Source: Letharia columbiana (taxonomy: Eukaryota > Ascomycota > Lecanoromycetes > Lecanorales > Parmeliaceae). Taken from it: a stretch of 64,000 nt of DNA. The translations under genes were made by a program, and so were the position numbers. Shown piece by piece: positions 50,098-63,161 of this stretch. A model generated the notes under the pieces. The model ran no database searches. It saw nothing but the letters and a program-made list of their open reading frames with translations, and had not been told where the DNA came from. The stretch lies in contig NW_023501110.1 in NCBI RefSeq assembly GCF_014066305.1, positions 1 through 64,000 of the forward strand, written 5' to 3'. Every line of letters begins with the position of its first letter. Positions within the stretch are counted from its first letter, which is position 1.

Positions 50098-50942
50098 GCC
50101 ATCATCCTCCCAACACGCCTAGCGACACCATCCCACAAGCACCATGCCGGTGCAAGAAAGACTATACCTATTTGCTTTCCATTTGTATATACCAGCCCAC
50201 TTATGCCTGCCTCGTTAGGCTTTATTGATATTTATTCCTAAAAACGATCTATCTCGAGCTTTTGGAACCAGGGCTAGTGGGATTGGATGACATGCCTATG
50301 TCAGCCAACCTGAGTCGCCAACTTGCCGGCATCAAGCCTTTTCTATGCAGGAGTGTCCTCTATGGCAGGCTTTGGGTGCAATACGGACATCCTGTTCCTC
50401 TCCAATGGCAGCTTGGGGAGTGGGGGAGTGGGGGAGTGGGCCAAAGTATGCGGTCCGAGTAAATGCTCTTAGCACCAGCAATAGACGACTTTGATGGAGC
50501 TTCAAAGGACTGGAACACCCTTCTGGATCACTCATCCACACGACGTCTGGGCAAAAGTTGGATTTGAATTGTTTGCGCTTCATTTCGCTTGTGAGAATGC
50601 GATGGAAACGCTTTGATTATCTGCTCTTTTATGCGGGCCTTGCGATCAGATTAGCGCCGGCGATAATCAGATTTGTCGCGCTAGGGAAAGAGCCACTGAG
50701 CCTGGAGCATGGCGTTTGGTCCTTCTGTGGGTGGGTGCTAGCATTGGGTTGGTGTCTGGGTTGATGCACGCATTGGATAATAAGGATCAGTCCTGCGGAG
50801 CAGCTATTATGCCACTTTGAATATGACGCACGGCGAGCACTGGCTATATCTTAAATTCTTGTAGATAGCATTTTATCTTGAAACGAGCCGTGTGCAATCG
50901 ATTGTCTTCTCAGGTGGTCGGGCTGACATCTGACCTTGGGAT
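50098..50942. other. Intergenic, convergent 3' regions
   Basis: 3' flanks of the G-alpha and deaminase-like genes. A short G-rich direct repeat (GGGGAGT)n lies at about 50416-50440. No gene seen. Confidence 0.5.
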
Positions 50943-52923
50943 TTACAGCCACCGCAAGGTAATTTGAGTTGACTGATCTTGACTGTGGTTCAGGTTCAAC
51001 ACCACGTTTTCGCCATCGGCCTCTCTGGCGAACTCCTTAACTTCACCGGGTTTGAGTGCATCTACGTCGATAGAATTCGCAGGCGTCGGAGATTGGCGGT
51101 CTAAGATTCGCGCAATGGCTACACTTCCCTGAACAGCACCTTCAGTCTCGAAGGTCAAGGACATATTACCAATTCTCGACCGAATCGGGGATACCGCGGT
51201 GAAGTTCCTTTGAACTGGGAGCTCCGAAGACGCGATGCTGCTCGCGGAGAGGGACAGGTTCTCTCTTTGTTGAGTAGGCATGGCAGCGTGGCAACTACTC
51301 ACTAGGTGGGGCTTCCGGACCGACGACAAATGACTAGAGGCCGGTAGCCTTGGAGACGGAGCATTTGAGTAAAGCGAACCGAGAGCGTTGTGAGTACTGG
51401 AATTGTTCGCTTCATATCCTGGACACGGAGATGGATCAATAGGTCTGGCTCGAGGCGTCATAGTGCTTGAGGTGACGGCGCTAGCAATGGGGGAGCTTAG
51501 TCTAGATATCAGGGTCCCTACACTTGAGGGCAGAGGAGAGGTCGGAAACCCGCTTCGCAAGACTTGCCAACTTTCCAGCGGATAGGCCCGTCTCCATTGA
51601 TTCCTTCTCTTGGTAGCGAGGGAGTTTTGAAGTTGATCGTTCATCATTGCCAGGGCATGGCGATATTCCAGGAGCTGGCTTTGGCTGAATTCTTTTAAAT
51701 CTGGTACATTCCACTGGTGGTACAACCTACCATGCGTTTTGCTGATGAAGAAATGCTTCTGATGGAAGATGAAGAGGTCACAAAGGTAGCAAGCGGCTTT
51801 GCTTACACCCAAGACGCGAGGCTTTATCTTAACGATTTCGGGGTGTAGACCATAAAAGGTCACAAGCTGAATCTCGGCATGGACGTGGCACAGGATAGCT
51901 TTGTTCGGAAACACTACTGACGGCGTGAATGGTCGATACCGTGGAACTATCTCAAGTCGAATCGATTTGAACAAATTTGAATACCTTCTTGAAGTCGAAG
52001 CCATGTCTTCACATAGGCCCCAGTACCGCCCAATCTTATCAACCTGGCGAATGTGTTTGTTTTGGAGAGCTATCCCTGGGTCGAGCCCATAACTGGCGAT
52101 CGTTTCTTCAATTCTCATTCCATCTGGAGTGCTACAGAACCCGTGACTTTGCTTCACCGCTGCTTTGATCGATTGGAGCTCCTCGTCCGTGTCCTTGATG
52201 CTGCTGTCAACACTCTGATATTTCAAGCACAGATCGTCAATATTGCGCTCCAAACTTGCAGCGCCAACAGCGCGAGCAATTGGGACTGCACGTTGCGCAA
52301 ATGCTTGAAGACTTTGATGTAGCTGCTCGCGCCGAGCGGCTCCAAGGTATCCAGGCATGATCCAATTTTTGGACTGAAGCCGACCATTTATACGATCCCG
52401 ATTCAATGCGACAACTTCATCGAATATCAAGTCTCGGCACACTGTGCGATGCAGCTCTGAGGACAAATGAGCAGACCGCCGATGAGCGCGTTTTGGAATG
52501 GTGCCACGCACGTCTTTTGCCACACTTCTCAAGTATACTGAATATTGCCTGCAATGCATTAACCACGCCTTCTTGTACGCCTCCGTTAGCGGCAAGCCAA
52601 GCAATCAAGCCTGGAGGCTCGACAATTTCTTCTAAGGCAACGGCAGAGACTGTCTCGGCATCTTTCTGATTAGCCACCAGGAAAGCAAAATCATTACTAA
52701 GTCGTTCCTCGACTTCGAACGGCAGAACACGGCCATCGTCATTGCTTGAAGGTCGTCGGCCATGCCAATCTTCGGGCACATGCAGCTTTGGATCCTCGGG
52801 GATGTTATTGCAGGCTTGCTGGAGGTCTATAATATGTTTGCGAAATTTATACTGATCGGTGTCTCTCCATATAGACCGCTCATCGGAAGCAGTGCTCACG
52901 GGCAATGGCGGCGAAGATGACAT
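50943..52923 (-). CDS. Predicted deaminase-fold protein (OTT_1508-like family)
   Basis: Exons 52923-52512 and 52456-50943; the 55-bp intron (GTGCGT...CCTCAG) has phase 1 and resolves two overlapping frames. 641 aa. The N-terminal 300 residues are helical with no known domain. The core CHVHAEIQLVTFYG (HAE 330-332) and, 28 residues on, ACYLCDLF (C360, C363) are the zinc-binding His/Glu and CxxC motifs of the deaminase fold; KTHGRLYHQW follows, as in fungal OTT_1508-like deaminases. The C-terminal 240 residues are Ser/Pro rich and probably disordered. Substrate unknown; the family was proposed from comparative genomics to derive from bacterial toxin-type deaminases. Catalytic residues look intact. 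ATG 52923 was preferred; the frame is open further upstream. Confidence 0.75.
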
Positions 52924-53616
52924 TCGGATGGCAATCTTGGACAGCAAAGATGGCCAGCAATGGGACATATAGATTGCGAATGGGCATCCTGGAGCAGCAA
53001 GTAGGACAACATTATCGACTTTTAGTACGGCAAGAGACGACCATGCATGAAGCCGCAATGGGAACCCGAGGTCTATGCAGGCATGCCACAGGGCTCAGCA
53101 TGCGGGGAGCCTCACGAGTGAATCATGGCTATCAGGCTCTACGGGGCATGGAAAATGGCCTTTGACCAGACCAACAATGGCCGTCATTCTCTGTGATCCC
53201 AAAAGAAGTGATAGACAGTATGTGGAAAGATATATTGTTAGCTGGATGACTTTGAGCGCTCACCCTACTCAGCAGGAAGGCAGACTGTCAGTACAAATGG
53301 CGTATTCACTCACTTGTTGTGCATGTATGATATTCCAACTTCTTAAAGTATGGAAGGTATACCCTTCCAACTGTCGCTTTTGCTAGCATCTGGAGGCTGC
53401 TGCTGCTGCTGCCCCTTTGCCCGCCCCACGCTGGAGCCCCACGCTTATCGATTGCTTAGCGTTGGTGGGGCAATCCCTGCAGACAATCTTACCGTTCCTT
53501 TTTCACCTTTTTTGTTTTTGGCCGCAAACGATCAATTTTGGTTTAGGAACTAGACGGTAGACACCCTTGGTTCACTCAACAATTTCAATCCTTTCACTGC
53601 AAACCATTTTCATTGT

Positions 53617-53640
53617 CCTACCTACCTACCTACCTACCTC
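53617..53640 (+). repeat. (CTAC)n tract in glycogen phosphorylase 5' UTR
   Basis: Five to six CCTA/CTAC tetramers about 45 bp before the ATG. The same tetramer forms the core of the foldback-like element. Also upstream, a (CTG)n run at about 53397-53412. The rest of 52924-53684 has no gene. Confidence 0.8.
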
Positions 53641-53684
53641 CAACTTCATCCACCACCTCCTCCATTTCCTTCTTCACAGCAACC

Positions 53685-56600
53685 ATGGCTACCCAAACCC
53701 GCGAGAGAAGGCCGTCCACATCCGCCCCCATCTCCGACCTCCAGGGTCCCGTCGGGCCTGAGGGTATCTCTCGCCCCAAGCACAAACGTACTGCCACTGG
53801 CTTCGGTGCTGCAGAGATCAAAAGTGTCGAAGCGAGCATACCTGAACCTCAAAGAGAAGCGTAAGTCTCCAGCAGCAAAAACGAATCCCGCGCTTCCAGT
53901 GCTGACCCTCGTCTCTGCAGATGGAAAAAACATGTATGTCTGGCACCAATTGAACCTCTCAACCATTACTAAACACCATCAAAGTCTGCCCAAGGCTTTA
54001 CTACAAAGGAAGAGTTTGAGGTGGGTTGCATTGGCTGCCAATTATCGGTTGGAGGGACAAAGGTTGACCTTCCACAGAATGAGACTGTCAGGCACGTTGA
54101 GACCACTCTTGCCCGTTCGCTGTTCAATTGCGATGAACTGTAAGTTCCATCAACATCCTACTCACGCTTTAATACATGCTTGCTGACGGTCTACACCAGA
54201 GCTGCCTACTCCGGCGCATCTCTCGCTTTCCGGGACAGACTCGTCATTGAATGGAACAGGACCCAGCAGCGGCAGACGTTTGCAGACCAGAAACGAGTCT
54301 ACTGTAATGACTGCGCTTTAGAGCAACAAAATGCTCGACTGACACGTGTGCAGATCTTTCCTTGGAGTTCTTGATGGGTAGAGCTTTGGATAATGCTATG
54401 CTTAATGTTGGCTTGAAAGACGTAGCACGAGGTACAGATGTCTCCGCCAAGTCTTGTGAAGACAGAATTAATTTGTATGTAGCTGGTCTCAAAGACCTAG
54501 GCTTCCGAATCGAGGATGTCATATCCCAAGAACATGACGCTGCTCTTGGCAACGGCGGCCTCGGCCGCCTGGCTGCATGTTTCCTTGACAGCATGGCCAC
54601 TCTGAACTACCCTGCCTGGGGATATGGTCTGCGTTACAGATATGGCATCTTTAAGCAAGAGATCGTCGACGGATATCAGGTAGAGGTGCCAGATTATTGG
54701 CTGGACTTCAACCCTTGGGAATTTCCGAGGCACGACATTACCGTGGACATCCAATTCTACGGTCATGTCTCTAGACACCAGTATGGTAGCCTGGCCAAAT
54801 GCACAATAGTATACTGATGAGCATGCAGGGATGAAGACGGCAAGAATATTGCAGTCTGGGAGGGCGGCGAAATTGTCGATGCAGTTGCGTTCGACGTCCC
54901 AATTCCGGGATATTCAACTCCAACCACGAACAACCTCCGCTTGTGGTCTTCCAAAGCTTCCAAGGGCGAGTTTGACTTCCAAAAGTTCAACTCCGGCGAC
55001 TACGAAGCCTCGGTAGGAGATCAGCAACGTGCAGAGACTATTTCTGCTGTACTGTACCCCAATGACAACTTGGAGCGTGGTAAGGAGCTACGTCTGAAGC
55101 AGCAATACTTCTGGTGCGCCGCTTCGCTCTACGACATCGTCCGTCGTTTTAAGAAGTCAAAGAAAGCGTGGTCGGCCTTTCCAGACATGGTGGCTATCCA
55201 ACTAAACGACACTCATCCTACACTCGCTATCGTCGAGTTGCAGCGTATCTTGGTGGACTTAGAGGGTCTTGACTGGACCGAAGCCTGGGACGTCGTCCAA
55301 AAAACCTTCAGCTACGCTAACCACACTGTAATGCCTGAGGCTTTAGAGAAATGGTCTGTCCCTGTGATGCAGAACCTGCTCCCGAGACATCTGCAAATCA
55401 TTTACGAGGTCAATTCGCAATTCCTTCACATGGTGGAGAAACAATTCCCCAAGGATCGCGATATGCTCAGGCGTGTTTCGATCATCGAAGAATCTCAGCC
55501 ACAGATGGTGCAAATGGCTTATCTCGCGACCATTGGCAGCCACAAGGTCAATGGTGTAGCTGAGCTTCATTCGGACCTGATCAAGACCACAATCTTCAAA
55601 GACTTTGTCAAGATTTATGGACCCGACAAATTCACCAACGTGACCAATGGCATTACCCCCCGAAGATGGCTCCACCAAGCCAATCCCAGGCTCTCAGAAT
55701 TGATCGCGTCAAAGCTTGGCGGCTACGAATTCCTTACCGACTTAACCAAGCTGAACGAACTCGAACACTTCCTTGACGATAAGGATTTCAAAAAGGAATG
55801 GCAGGAGATCAAATATGCCAACAAAGTCCGCTTGGCGCAGCACATCATGAATACAACCGGCGTTCGCGTCAACCCCAAAGCACTCTTCGATATCCAAGTC
55901 AAGCGCATACACGAGTACAAGCGGCAACAGCTGAACATCCTCGGTGTCATTCACCGTTACCTGACGATCAAGGCAATGAGCGCGGAAGAGCGTAAGAAAC
56001 TTGCACCTCGTGTGTCGATCTTCGGAGGCAAGGCCGCTCCCGGCTACTGGATGGCTAAGACTGTCATCCACCTTGTCTGCAGCGTTGGCGAAGTTGTTAA
56101 CAATGACAAGGACGTCGGTGACCTTTTGAAGGTCATCTACATTGAAGACTACAATGTTAGCAAGGCCGAAATTATCACCCCTGCCTCGGACATCAGCGAG
56201 CATATCTCCACTGCAGGTACGGAAGCCAGCGGGACCAGCAACATGAAGTTTGTCTTGAACGGCGGGTTGATCATCGGTACTTGTGACGGAGCCAACATTG
56301 AGATCACTCGCGAAGTCGGCGAGTCCAACATCTTTCTCTTCGGTAACCTCGCCGAAGACGTTGAAGACCTCCGCCACGCCCACACCTATGGCAACTTCAA
56401 ACTCGACCCCGACCTCGCCAAAGTCTTTGATGCCATCAAGGGTGGCAGATTCGGCGATGCGAATCGCTTCAGCGCCCTGTGCAATTCCATCATCGACCAA
56501 GGCGACTACTATCTCGTTTCTGACGACTTCAACAGCTACATCAAGACGCATGCGCTTGTGGATGAGGCGTACAAGGACCAGGAAGCTTGGCTCGAAAAAT

Positions 56601-56716
56601 GCATCACCAGCGTCAGTAGGATGGGTTTCTTCAGCAGTGACAGGTGTATCCAGGAGTATGCGGAAATGATCTGGAACGTCGAGCCACTCGTTCCGGAGCA
56701 GAGGAATGGGAAATGA
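53685..56716 (+). CDS. GPH1: Glycogen phosphorylase
   Basis: Exons 53685-53860, 53921-53933, 53985-54020, 54078-54139, 54200-54303, 54354-54780 and 54829-56716; 901 aa. Exon 2 is a 13-nt microexon encoding [16 protein letters not shown] near the N-terminus is the likely regulatory phosphorylation region. [47 protein letters not shown] and the PLP site [10 protein letters not shown] (K746) are family signatures. It releases glucose-1-phosphate from glycogen in the cytoplasm. Intron 6 is placed at CA|GTATGG so that RHQ runs into DEDGKN; an alternative donor 4 bp downstream would break the frame. Confidence 0.95.
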
Positions 56717-57075
56717 GGTAGTGCGTGACCGAGGATGAGAAAGCTACTGCGGCACAACGATAAAAGCACGCAAACTTCTATAGAGAATAAATTTCCTATC
56801 TATTCACATTTATGCCACGGCTCTGTTCTTTCTCCAGGCGTGGTTTCAGACCTAGCTTTTCTCCCTTTTCCATCCTGTCATCCCCTACAAACAAATTTCA
56901 TTCATTTCATACATTATGCTACGCGTATTTGAACTCTTACCAATGCCTAAGCTTACAATTGTAACCGTGCTTGTCCACCACACCAAAAAAGAAAACACGG
57001 TTCCAGACCCTCTGCGTCCGTCCAATCCGGCACCGTTGGCCCCGTATCTCTCCCCCATCGACCCTGGGGATCTAT

Positions 57076-59002
57076 CTACCCGACAAGAGCATGCTTTCCG
57101 GGACCAGGGTGCGGCCCATCCAAATGCGCGTCCAGCACCGCACCTACACCGCCTTTCACCGCCTCGATCGCCTTCGGCAGCAATTCATCAAGCTCCTTGA
57201 CAGTACTGGCCTGTCCGGCCCACAAGTTGCCGCCAGCGGCCGCCTTGGCTATGCCTGCATAGTCGGGTGACGGCGCGAATGAGATGTTGAGTTCTTCATT
57301 GGTGGCCTTTGAGCCTAGGCCGTCGGGGTGGACGAGGAGGAGCGAGCGTTTGGGGGCGTGCCAGCCTGCGAGACGTTAGTCAAGTATTTCCAGGCTTGAT
57401 GGTTCGAGTCCCGGGACGGCGGTAAGGACTGACTGGAAGACTTACCTTGATTGTTGAGTACGATGGTTAGAACGGGCAGCTTGTACCGCTGACTGATCCA
57501 ATACACACTCCCTGGCACACTGAAGAGGAATGTCCCGTCGCCGACGATATGGCATACAAATCTCTTACCACCCACAGCAAGCTTGATTCCAAGCGCGCCA
57601 CCTCCCGACCAGCCTAGACCACCACCGCCACAGTTGATCCATGTGCCTGGGATACGGGGCTGGACTTGATCCGCAACGAAAACCGTGGATGTTACGGCTT
57701 CGATGGCGAAGACGGTGTCTTCGGGTACCGCCTTCCGGACGGCAGCTGTGAGGTAGGAGACGTTGTAATTGCCGTCGTCGCTTGGTTGAGCTAGCTCTTG
57801 GATGCTTCTCAAGCGTTTGGAGTGTATCTCCTTCAGCTTTTCCCATCGGTCCGAATAGCTCTCGGTTTTTTTCGACAGCGTCTCGTTGCTGCTAATGTAC
57901 TCATTGAGTTGTTTAATGGCCGTGTAGGCATCCGTCTTGTACCTTGCCTCCGCTGGATAATAAAAGACTGGCATCTGTTGCTTCAGAGGATCTGCATCTA
58001 GGTGGAATATCCTGGTGGACTCCTTCGGCTTGCACAAAGTTGGTATGTATGGGACGTCGCAATCAACGATCAGGATGACATCTGCCGTCTTTACGCTATC
58101 ATCGACTCCGTATTTCAATCCAACGCTGGCTCTATGATCCGAAGGGAAGCACATATCCGAGCCTCCCGTGTCTAGGACCCTCAAGCCTTTTATTGCTTCC
58201 GTCAACTTCACCAGCTCCCCTACGGCAGCGTGATTCCTCCCGGAGTATCCTGTTATGAGCAACGCTTCTTTCGCCTCGGCCAAAGTCTTAGCGATAGTCT
58301 CCACCGCGCCCTCCGGTAATGCCCCTGGTCCTACTGGACCCCAGTGCTCTGGCTTCACGCTGTATTCCGGGATCTCTTCCTCCATTGCCTCCCTCGACCC
58401 AAGAAGATAGACAGGTCCCATTGGCGCTGTCGTTGCGAACTGCAGTGCTCTTCCAACCATCTGCTTGACATTGACCCCTCTTTTGACCTCTCCGGTGTAC
58501 CGGCAATACTGCCCCAGGATTTGCTTTTGATCTGGCACATCTTGGATCCAATGGATGTACTCCGTACGGCTCCCTCTCAGCTCTCCGTCACACGTGTAGG
58601 GAGAAAGCCCGGCAAAGATGAGCACGGGTGCTCGGCCGCAGGAAGCGTTGTGCACTGCAGCTCCCAGACCTTGGGTCCCAACGTCCACATGTACTATTAC
58701 GCACTGGGGCTTGCCGGTGACACGGGCGTAGCCATCGGCCATGGAGAGGGCGACCATTTCGTTGGGGCATGTTATGATACGAGGGAACTGGCCCTTCTTT
58801 TCGATCTGGCCCTTGGTAATGGCTTCGATGATGGAGGGATGATCGGAGCCGAGATTGACGAAGCAGTGGGTCACGCCCAATTCCCAAAGTGCCTCGAAGA
58901 AGGCATCACTGGCGGTGTACCTGGACGTCGCATCAGTAAAGCGGAATTTTAATTCTTCGACGTACGCAGCCGACACACGGGGTAGAGCAGGAAGCTTTAC
59001 AT
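57076..59002 (-). CDS. ThDP-dependent enzyme (acetolactate synthase/benzoylformate decarboxylase-like)
   Basis: Exons 59002-59001 (coding part of the first), 58920-57446 and 57365-57076; 588 aa. The long frame has no ATG at its 5' end. The best model splits the start codon: AT at 59002-59001, an intron GTAAAG...GTCCAG with a TACTGAT branch site, then G to complete ATG, giving MYTASDAFFEALWELG. The catalytic-type Glu lies in CPNEMVALSMADGYAR (E55). VGDGTFLFS...VLNNQ is the ThDP-binding motif. The second intron (57445-57366) follows NNQ and restores the C-terminus ending HPGPGKHALVG. The three-domain ThDP fold is clear; the substrate cannot be told from sequence. A normal ATG in a further upstream exon is the alternative. 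Confidence 0.8.
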
Positions 59003-59818
59003 TTTGACTGACTCGTGTGCTCGTTCACGGAGGCCACGAGGTCAAAGCAAGGAGGTCTCTATAAAAACCCCCCAAGGGATACGAAGCATATGCCAGGAAA
59101 GTAGCTGACAGCTGGGATCATTTTGGTACATACTGTAGTTACTGAGATATTCGTGTAGTGGCCTGCAACTTCCCCGCCATGTCGACACTCGACTCCATGC
59201 AAGGGCGGCGGCTATCATCGGATGCGGCAATAACAACCGGAGATAATGCCGGATCGACCACGCTTGCGCTAAAGAGCCGGAACTTAAGGTAGGCCGTAGG
59301 ACCAAACATTGATTTAGTGACCATTACAGAACTACATAGGCATGTCGTTCGAGAATCAAAAATGGCTCTGTCTAGACCACAGCTCGAAATGGTTGATCCC
59401 ATAATCTAGGAACATTCTGCAACAGAATGGCGTAGCAATAGGGGACATAAGACATCATCTGAGCTCTAGTATCGAGTCAAGGCAATTGAATGAATTGCCA
59501 TTGGCCGCATTCTATCTGTGGTATCTAGCTCGCAACCCGAACATATCAAGAGAAATCATTTGACGGTGAGATCCGAAAATGAGTGTGGGTATTACCATCT
59601 TGCAAGTAGCCAAACTTACGCCTCGGATATAACAAATTGGTATTCGTGGTATAATGTTGAAGGAGAGAAAGCTCAAAAGCGCCTTGCCAGAGATTTTCTT
59701 CAACCGCTTCAGGGGGTATTTGTTTGCGCAGATGGTATCGTATCATAGCCAGTCATGACGTAGGAACTGAGAAAAAGCAATGCAAGCCGAGAGAACAAGG
59801 CGGGTATTCGGATTATCT
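59003..59818. other. Intergenic between ThDP enzyme and KH protein genes
   Basis: 5' region of the ThDP gene and 3' flank of the KH gene. Short frames only. A minus frame ending near 59139 (MESSVDMAGKLQ) has an ATG but no splice link to the enzyme that keeps phase. No gene called. Confidence 0.45.
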
Positions 59819-62800
59819 TTAACGAGGTGGCCCAATAGGGGCCGAGTATCCATTTGTAGAATGAGAGGTGCCTGGACGTCCGCTGTCGAAAGAGGCGTGT
59901 TTGTCGTGTCGGGGTGTCATATCACCGGGTACGGCGCTGAATGGGAGTTTCTGTTCGGATTTGTTCTCGAAGCGGAGAGGCCAGCCGTTGTGGCCTTCTT
60001 CTTCTGGAAGATTGACACCGCTATCATTCCAGGGGTTGCGGTAGCCACTGTCGCGTGATTCCATCGAGACGAGAGATGCGCGGGAGGCATTGGAAGAGGC
60101 GTGTTTGAAGAGAGAGCCGGGAGAGCTGGATTGATTCTTGCGGCGATCCAAAAAGGAGGAGATGGAGGAAATGCTGCCCGGCTTACGGATTTTCCCAAAG
60201 AGGGAACCGCGCTCACTAGCATCATCGGCGAAAGTAGAGCGGGTGGGAGAGTCGGTCCCGAGGGGTGCAGGAGCATTTTGCAGCAGCTTGGAGTCGAAGA
60301 AAGGCAGAGAGTCTTCGAAGGAGTCAGATTTCGGCCTGGGTATTGCGCCTTTGACAGTTGTTGCGTCCAAGCCGTAGGGTATGAGCCGAGAAACCAGAAA
60401 GTCAATGGCATCTTTCAGACCGCCGGCGTTATTGCGGGTGTATTCAAGCAGAAGTCGCGCTTCGCTGGCCTCGGTGTCGTCTACTGGCTTCGAATCGTTG
60501 CCAATACTCAGAATGACTTCGTACTGAGTCTTCAGTGTTTGTCGTACTTCGGTTTGAAACTCAGTAGACTTGAAGAATTCTCGAAGCCGAGGAGATGCAG
60601 GAACAATGATCTCATGGCTCTCAGGGACCATACCCTGGGCATCGTCAGCACCTGTCGATACGAAGATGTAGAGAAGGCACGAACCAGAAATTCATCAACG
60701 GCTTGAGGCACTTGATACTCGGGGCCAGATATGGTGACTACGTCACTCGCCATTTCGGTGCTGGGAAAATCGATTTTGCAATTCCACTTTTTCTCGAGCT
60801 CGTCGATCTTATGCATGCGAGCGATAAGTTCTCTATGGTACAAGCGATTGATCACGACGGTCTCGGAGACGAACTCCGCGTCCTTCACAGCACATCAGAC
60901 ATGTCAGTCCGGTGTTTGTGGCTCACATGCAGAGCCAGAAAATTCCTCTGCTGGATCTTCGGGTTCACCTACCACTTTCTCAACCATGTCCATGATCTCC
61001 TGCTTGACTAAATCCAAGCTCTGAGCATTGCGTGCAGGCGTGCGGCAAATAACATTGTCAATCTTGATATCGTCGTCCTCTTTGCCAATGCCACCCCGGT
61101 CCATGGCATTGGAGAATTTGACAAAGACGGAGTACTTCTTCATGATGCGTTGAATGTGCTGGCCACCTATTCCGATGATACGCTTGTGGTACTGATCAGG
61201 TACGTGGAAGGAGATCGAAGCAGGCATCTCTTGCTCAACGAGGTCGAGCCCGTTCTTGGTGGCGTCGTATTGTGCTCCACAGACGTCAATATAGAAGTTG
61301 TATTCGTTGAAGCCATCAAAGATGATCTGGACGTTGCCTATACCAGTACTTAGCGTCTACTTTGAGGCGACCAGAAGAGAACTGTCAAAATGTCATACTT
61401 TGTCCCATTATCTTGTTGATCTTGCCGTTCTTCTTGCCACTGACGAACTCCTTGTGCTCGTTGGCGAGTTCAATCTTGACGCGAATTTGGTACTGAGCCC
61501 GCTTGACAAATGGTATCTCATGAATGACCATCATGGCCGCCTTGACCGAGTCGTCCGATCCGTTGATGTTGAATGTGAGCTTCTCGAAGCAGACATCGGA
61601 CCCAGAATTAGTACAGATATCCGAGAGCATTACCCGTATGTCAGCTGGCGATGGAGCCCTCATGGACTGTGCAGAGTCATGCAGCATCAGCCACCAGGAT
61701 GCACTATAAAACTGGCCAGCCTGAGCAGGTTAGCACATAGCGCCCACAAGATTTCAAGAAGAAAAAGCCCCCTCCTTACCAATGCCATGATTTCACGCAC
61801 AGTGCGCTCCACGTGCAGGATCTCCGTGCCTTGGACCCGAATCAAACCACGCTGACTACCGAGCTGCGGGAACAGTACATAAGATCCGTTCGTCTCCATG
61901 ACCTTGCGGACTTTATCGAGTCGGTCGAGGATTATACTGTCAATTTTGTGCGCCGAGACCATCACATCCTTGACGTAGCATTTAGTGTTCAGAACCAGCT
62001 CGTGAAGTTTTTTCTTTGCATGGTTTATGCACTCTTGATTTTCGCCAGTAATGAACACTTCATCATCGCCTCTTCGGTACGCTCCCTGCGGCGTGTACCC
62101 ATAGATGCGGGGGAACGGAGGTGGGAAATAGATAGCGGTATTGGTGGCAGCTTCGATAAGGCGGATATTTTTGCGAGTTCGACCACATATAATTGTATGT
62201 AGGGACAGCTCGAGCTGCAACGATCCATAAGTCCGGTGCAGCTGTCCGGTAGTCAGCCAGTGCCCGCGTTTCCAGCAGCAGTAGAGCTTACCACTCTGTC
62301 GATCATGATGAGCACTCTCGTCTTTGCATGCTCCGAGCTCTCTGGATCGCCGTAGATTGCGATGCGGAGTCTTTGGTCAAAACGTTGGTCACTCCCATTG
62401 CCATAGCTTGAAGCGGGACCTTCTGGATCACTGTGCTTCGGATTGAGCAAGAAAATATCAGTACCAGTCCACGTGGCAACACCGTCGAGGTGTTGGAGAA
62501 CTTCGGCTCTGACGCCGGTCATGTCCTGAGTGATGACAAGGTTGGTATCGATGTCGACTATAGCACATCTCTGTCATGGTGTCAGCATTGATGAACCTTC
62601 ACAGGGGTTGTGGAGGATCTTTACCAATGCGATGGGCGTATCGTTCAATATTTTGGCTCGCATCTTGTGCACAGTCTCATTCTCGCCAGAGATACAGACA
62701 TTGGTCACCAGACCCTTCAGAGGTCTTCGTTGCAATGCAGGTATTGGCTTGGGCTCGGAAGAGGTCACTGTAGCCTCGAGTCGGCCTTGACTTCCTTCGT

Positions 62801-63161
62801 TTAGGACTCGGCAAGACCTTCTCAGCTGCTCTACGTTGTAATGATGCACTGGCAGCTTGTGTATTGGCGTTCCCTCCTCCGTCCCTTCCGGGAAGGTCCA
62901 TCTTTCCAGAGCTTTGGGACTCGCGTGGAGGATTTCGTCGACGTCGGGACCGCTCAAGTTGGAAGAGAAAGGGACGTTGAAGGACAGGTTGACGATGGTA
63001 TCAGCAGGGGTCAGAGGTGATATGGGGGTGCCATTCATTGGACGTTTGATGGGCTGGGCGATGGGAAGGTCCATGGGATTCGGCCTCGACATGAGGCCGG
63101 CCGGGGTCATCTTCTCCAAGCCATGACGAGCCTGACCTGTGATGTTGCTGAACCTCTGCAT
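59819..63161 (-). CDS. Multi-KH-domain RNA-binding protein
   Basis: Seven exons: 63161-62625, 62570-62292, 62241-61780, 61720-61399, 61337-60973, 60882-60685 and 60634-59819; 992 aa, in frame. Several KH-type repeats: one with LSLHTIICGRTRKNIRLIE, another with the canonical GxxG loop RIIGIGGQHIQRIMKKY (last part of exon 5's fold), and further degenerate copies. The N-terminal ~250 residues and the C-terminal 200 (Ser/Pro rich, SISSISSFLDRRKNQSS) are probably disordered. Intron 6 has an unusual donor, GTTCGT. Resembles fungal KH proteins of the vigilin/Bicaudal-C type, which bind mRNA and control translation or stability; the specific orthology is not settled. Confidence 0.8.

Noticed and set aside
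50943..52604. Deaminase-like protein as a single-exon gene starting at 52604
   Set aside because: The first 50 codons overlap a better frame from 52923; an intron 52511-52457 joins both with consistent phase.
57390..57425. GGTTCGAGTCCCGGG resembling a tRNA T-loop
   Set aside because: Lies within an intron of the ThDP gene and no flanking stems fold into a cloverleaf.
57315..58976. ThDP enzyme as an unspliced ORF
   Set aside because: The 5' end is a GTG without start context and the 3' end after NNQ is intron sequence; the conserved C-terminus continues in another frame.
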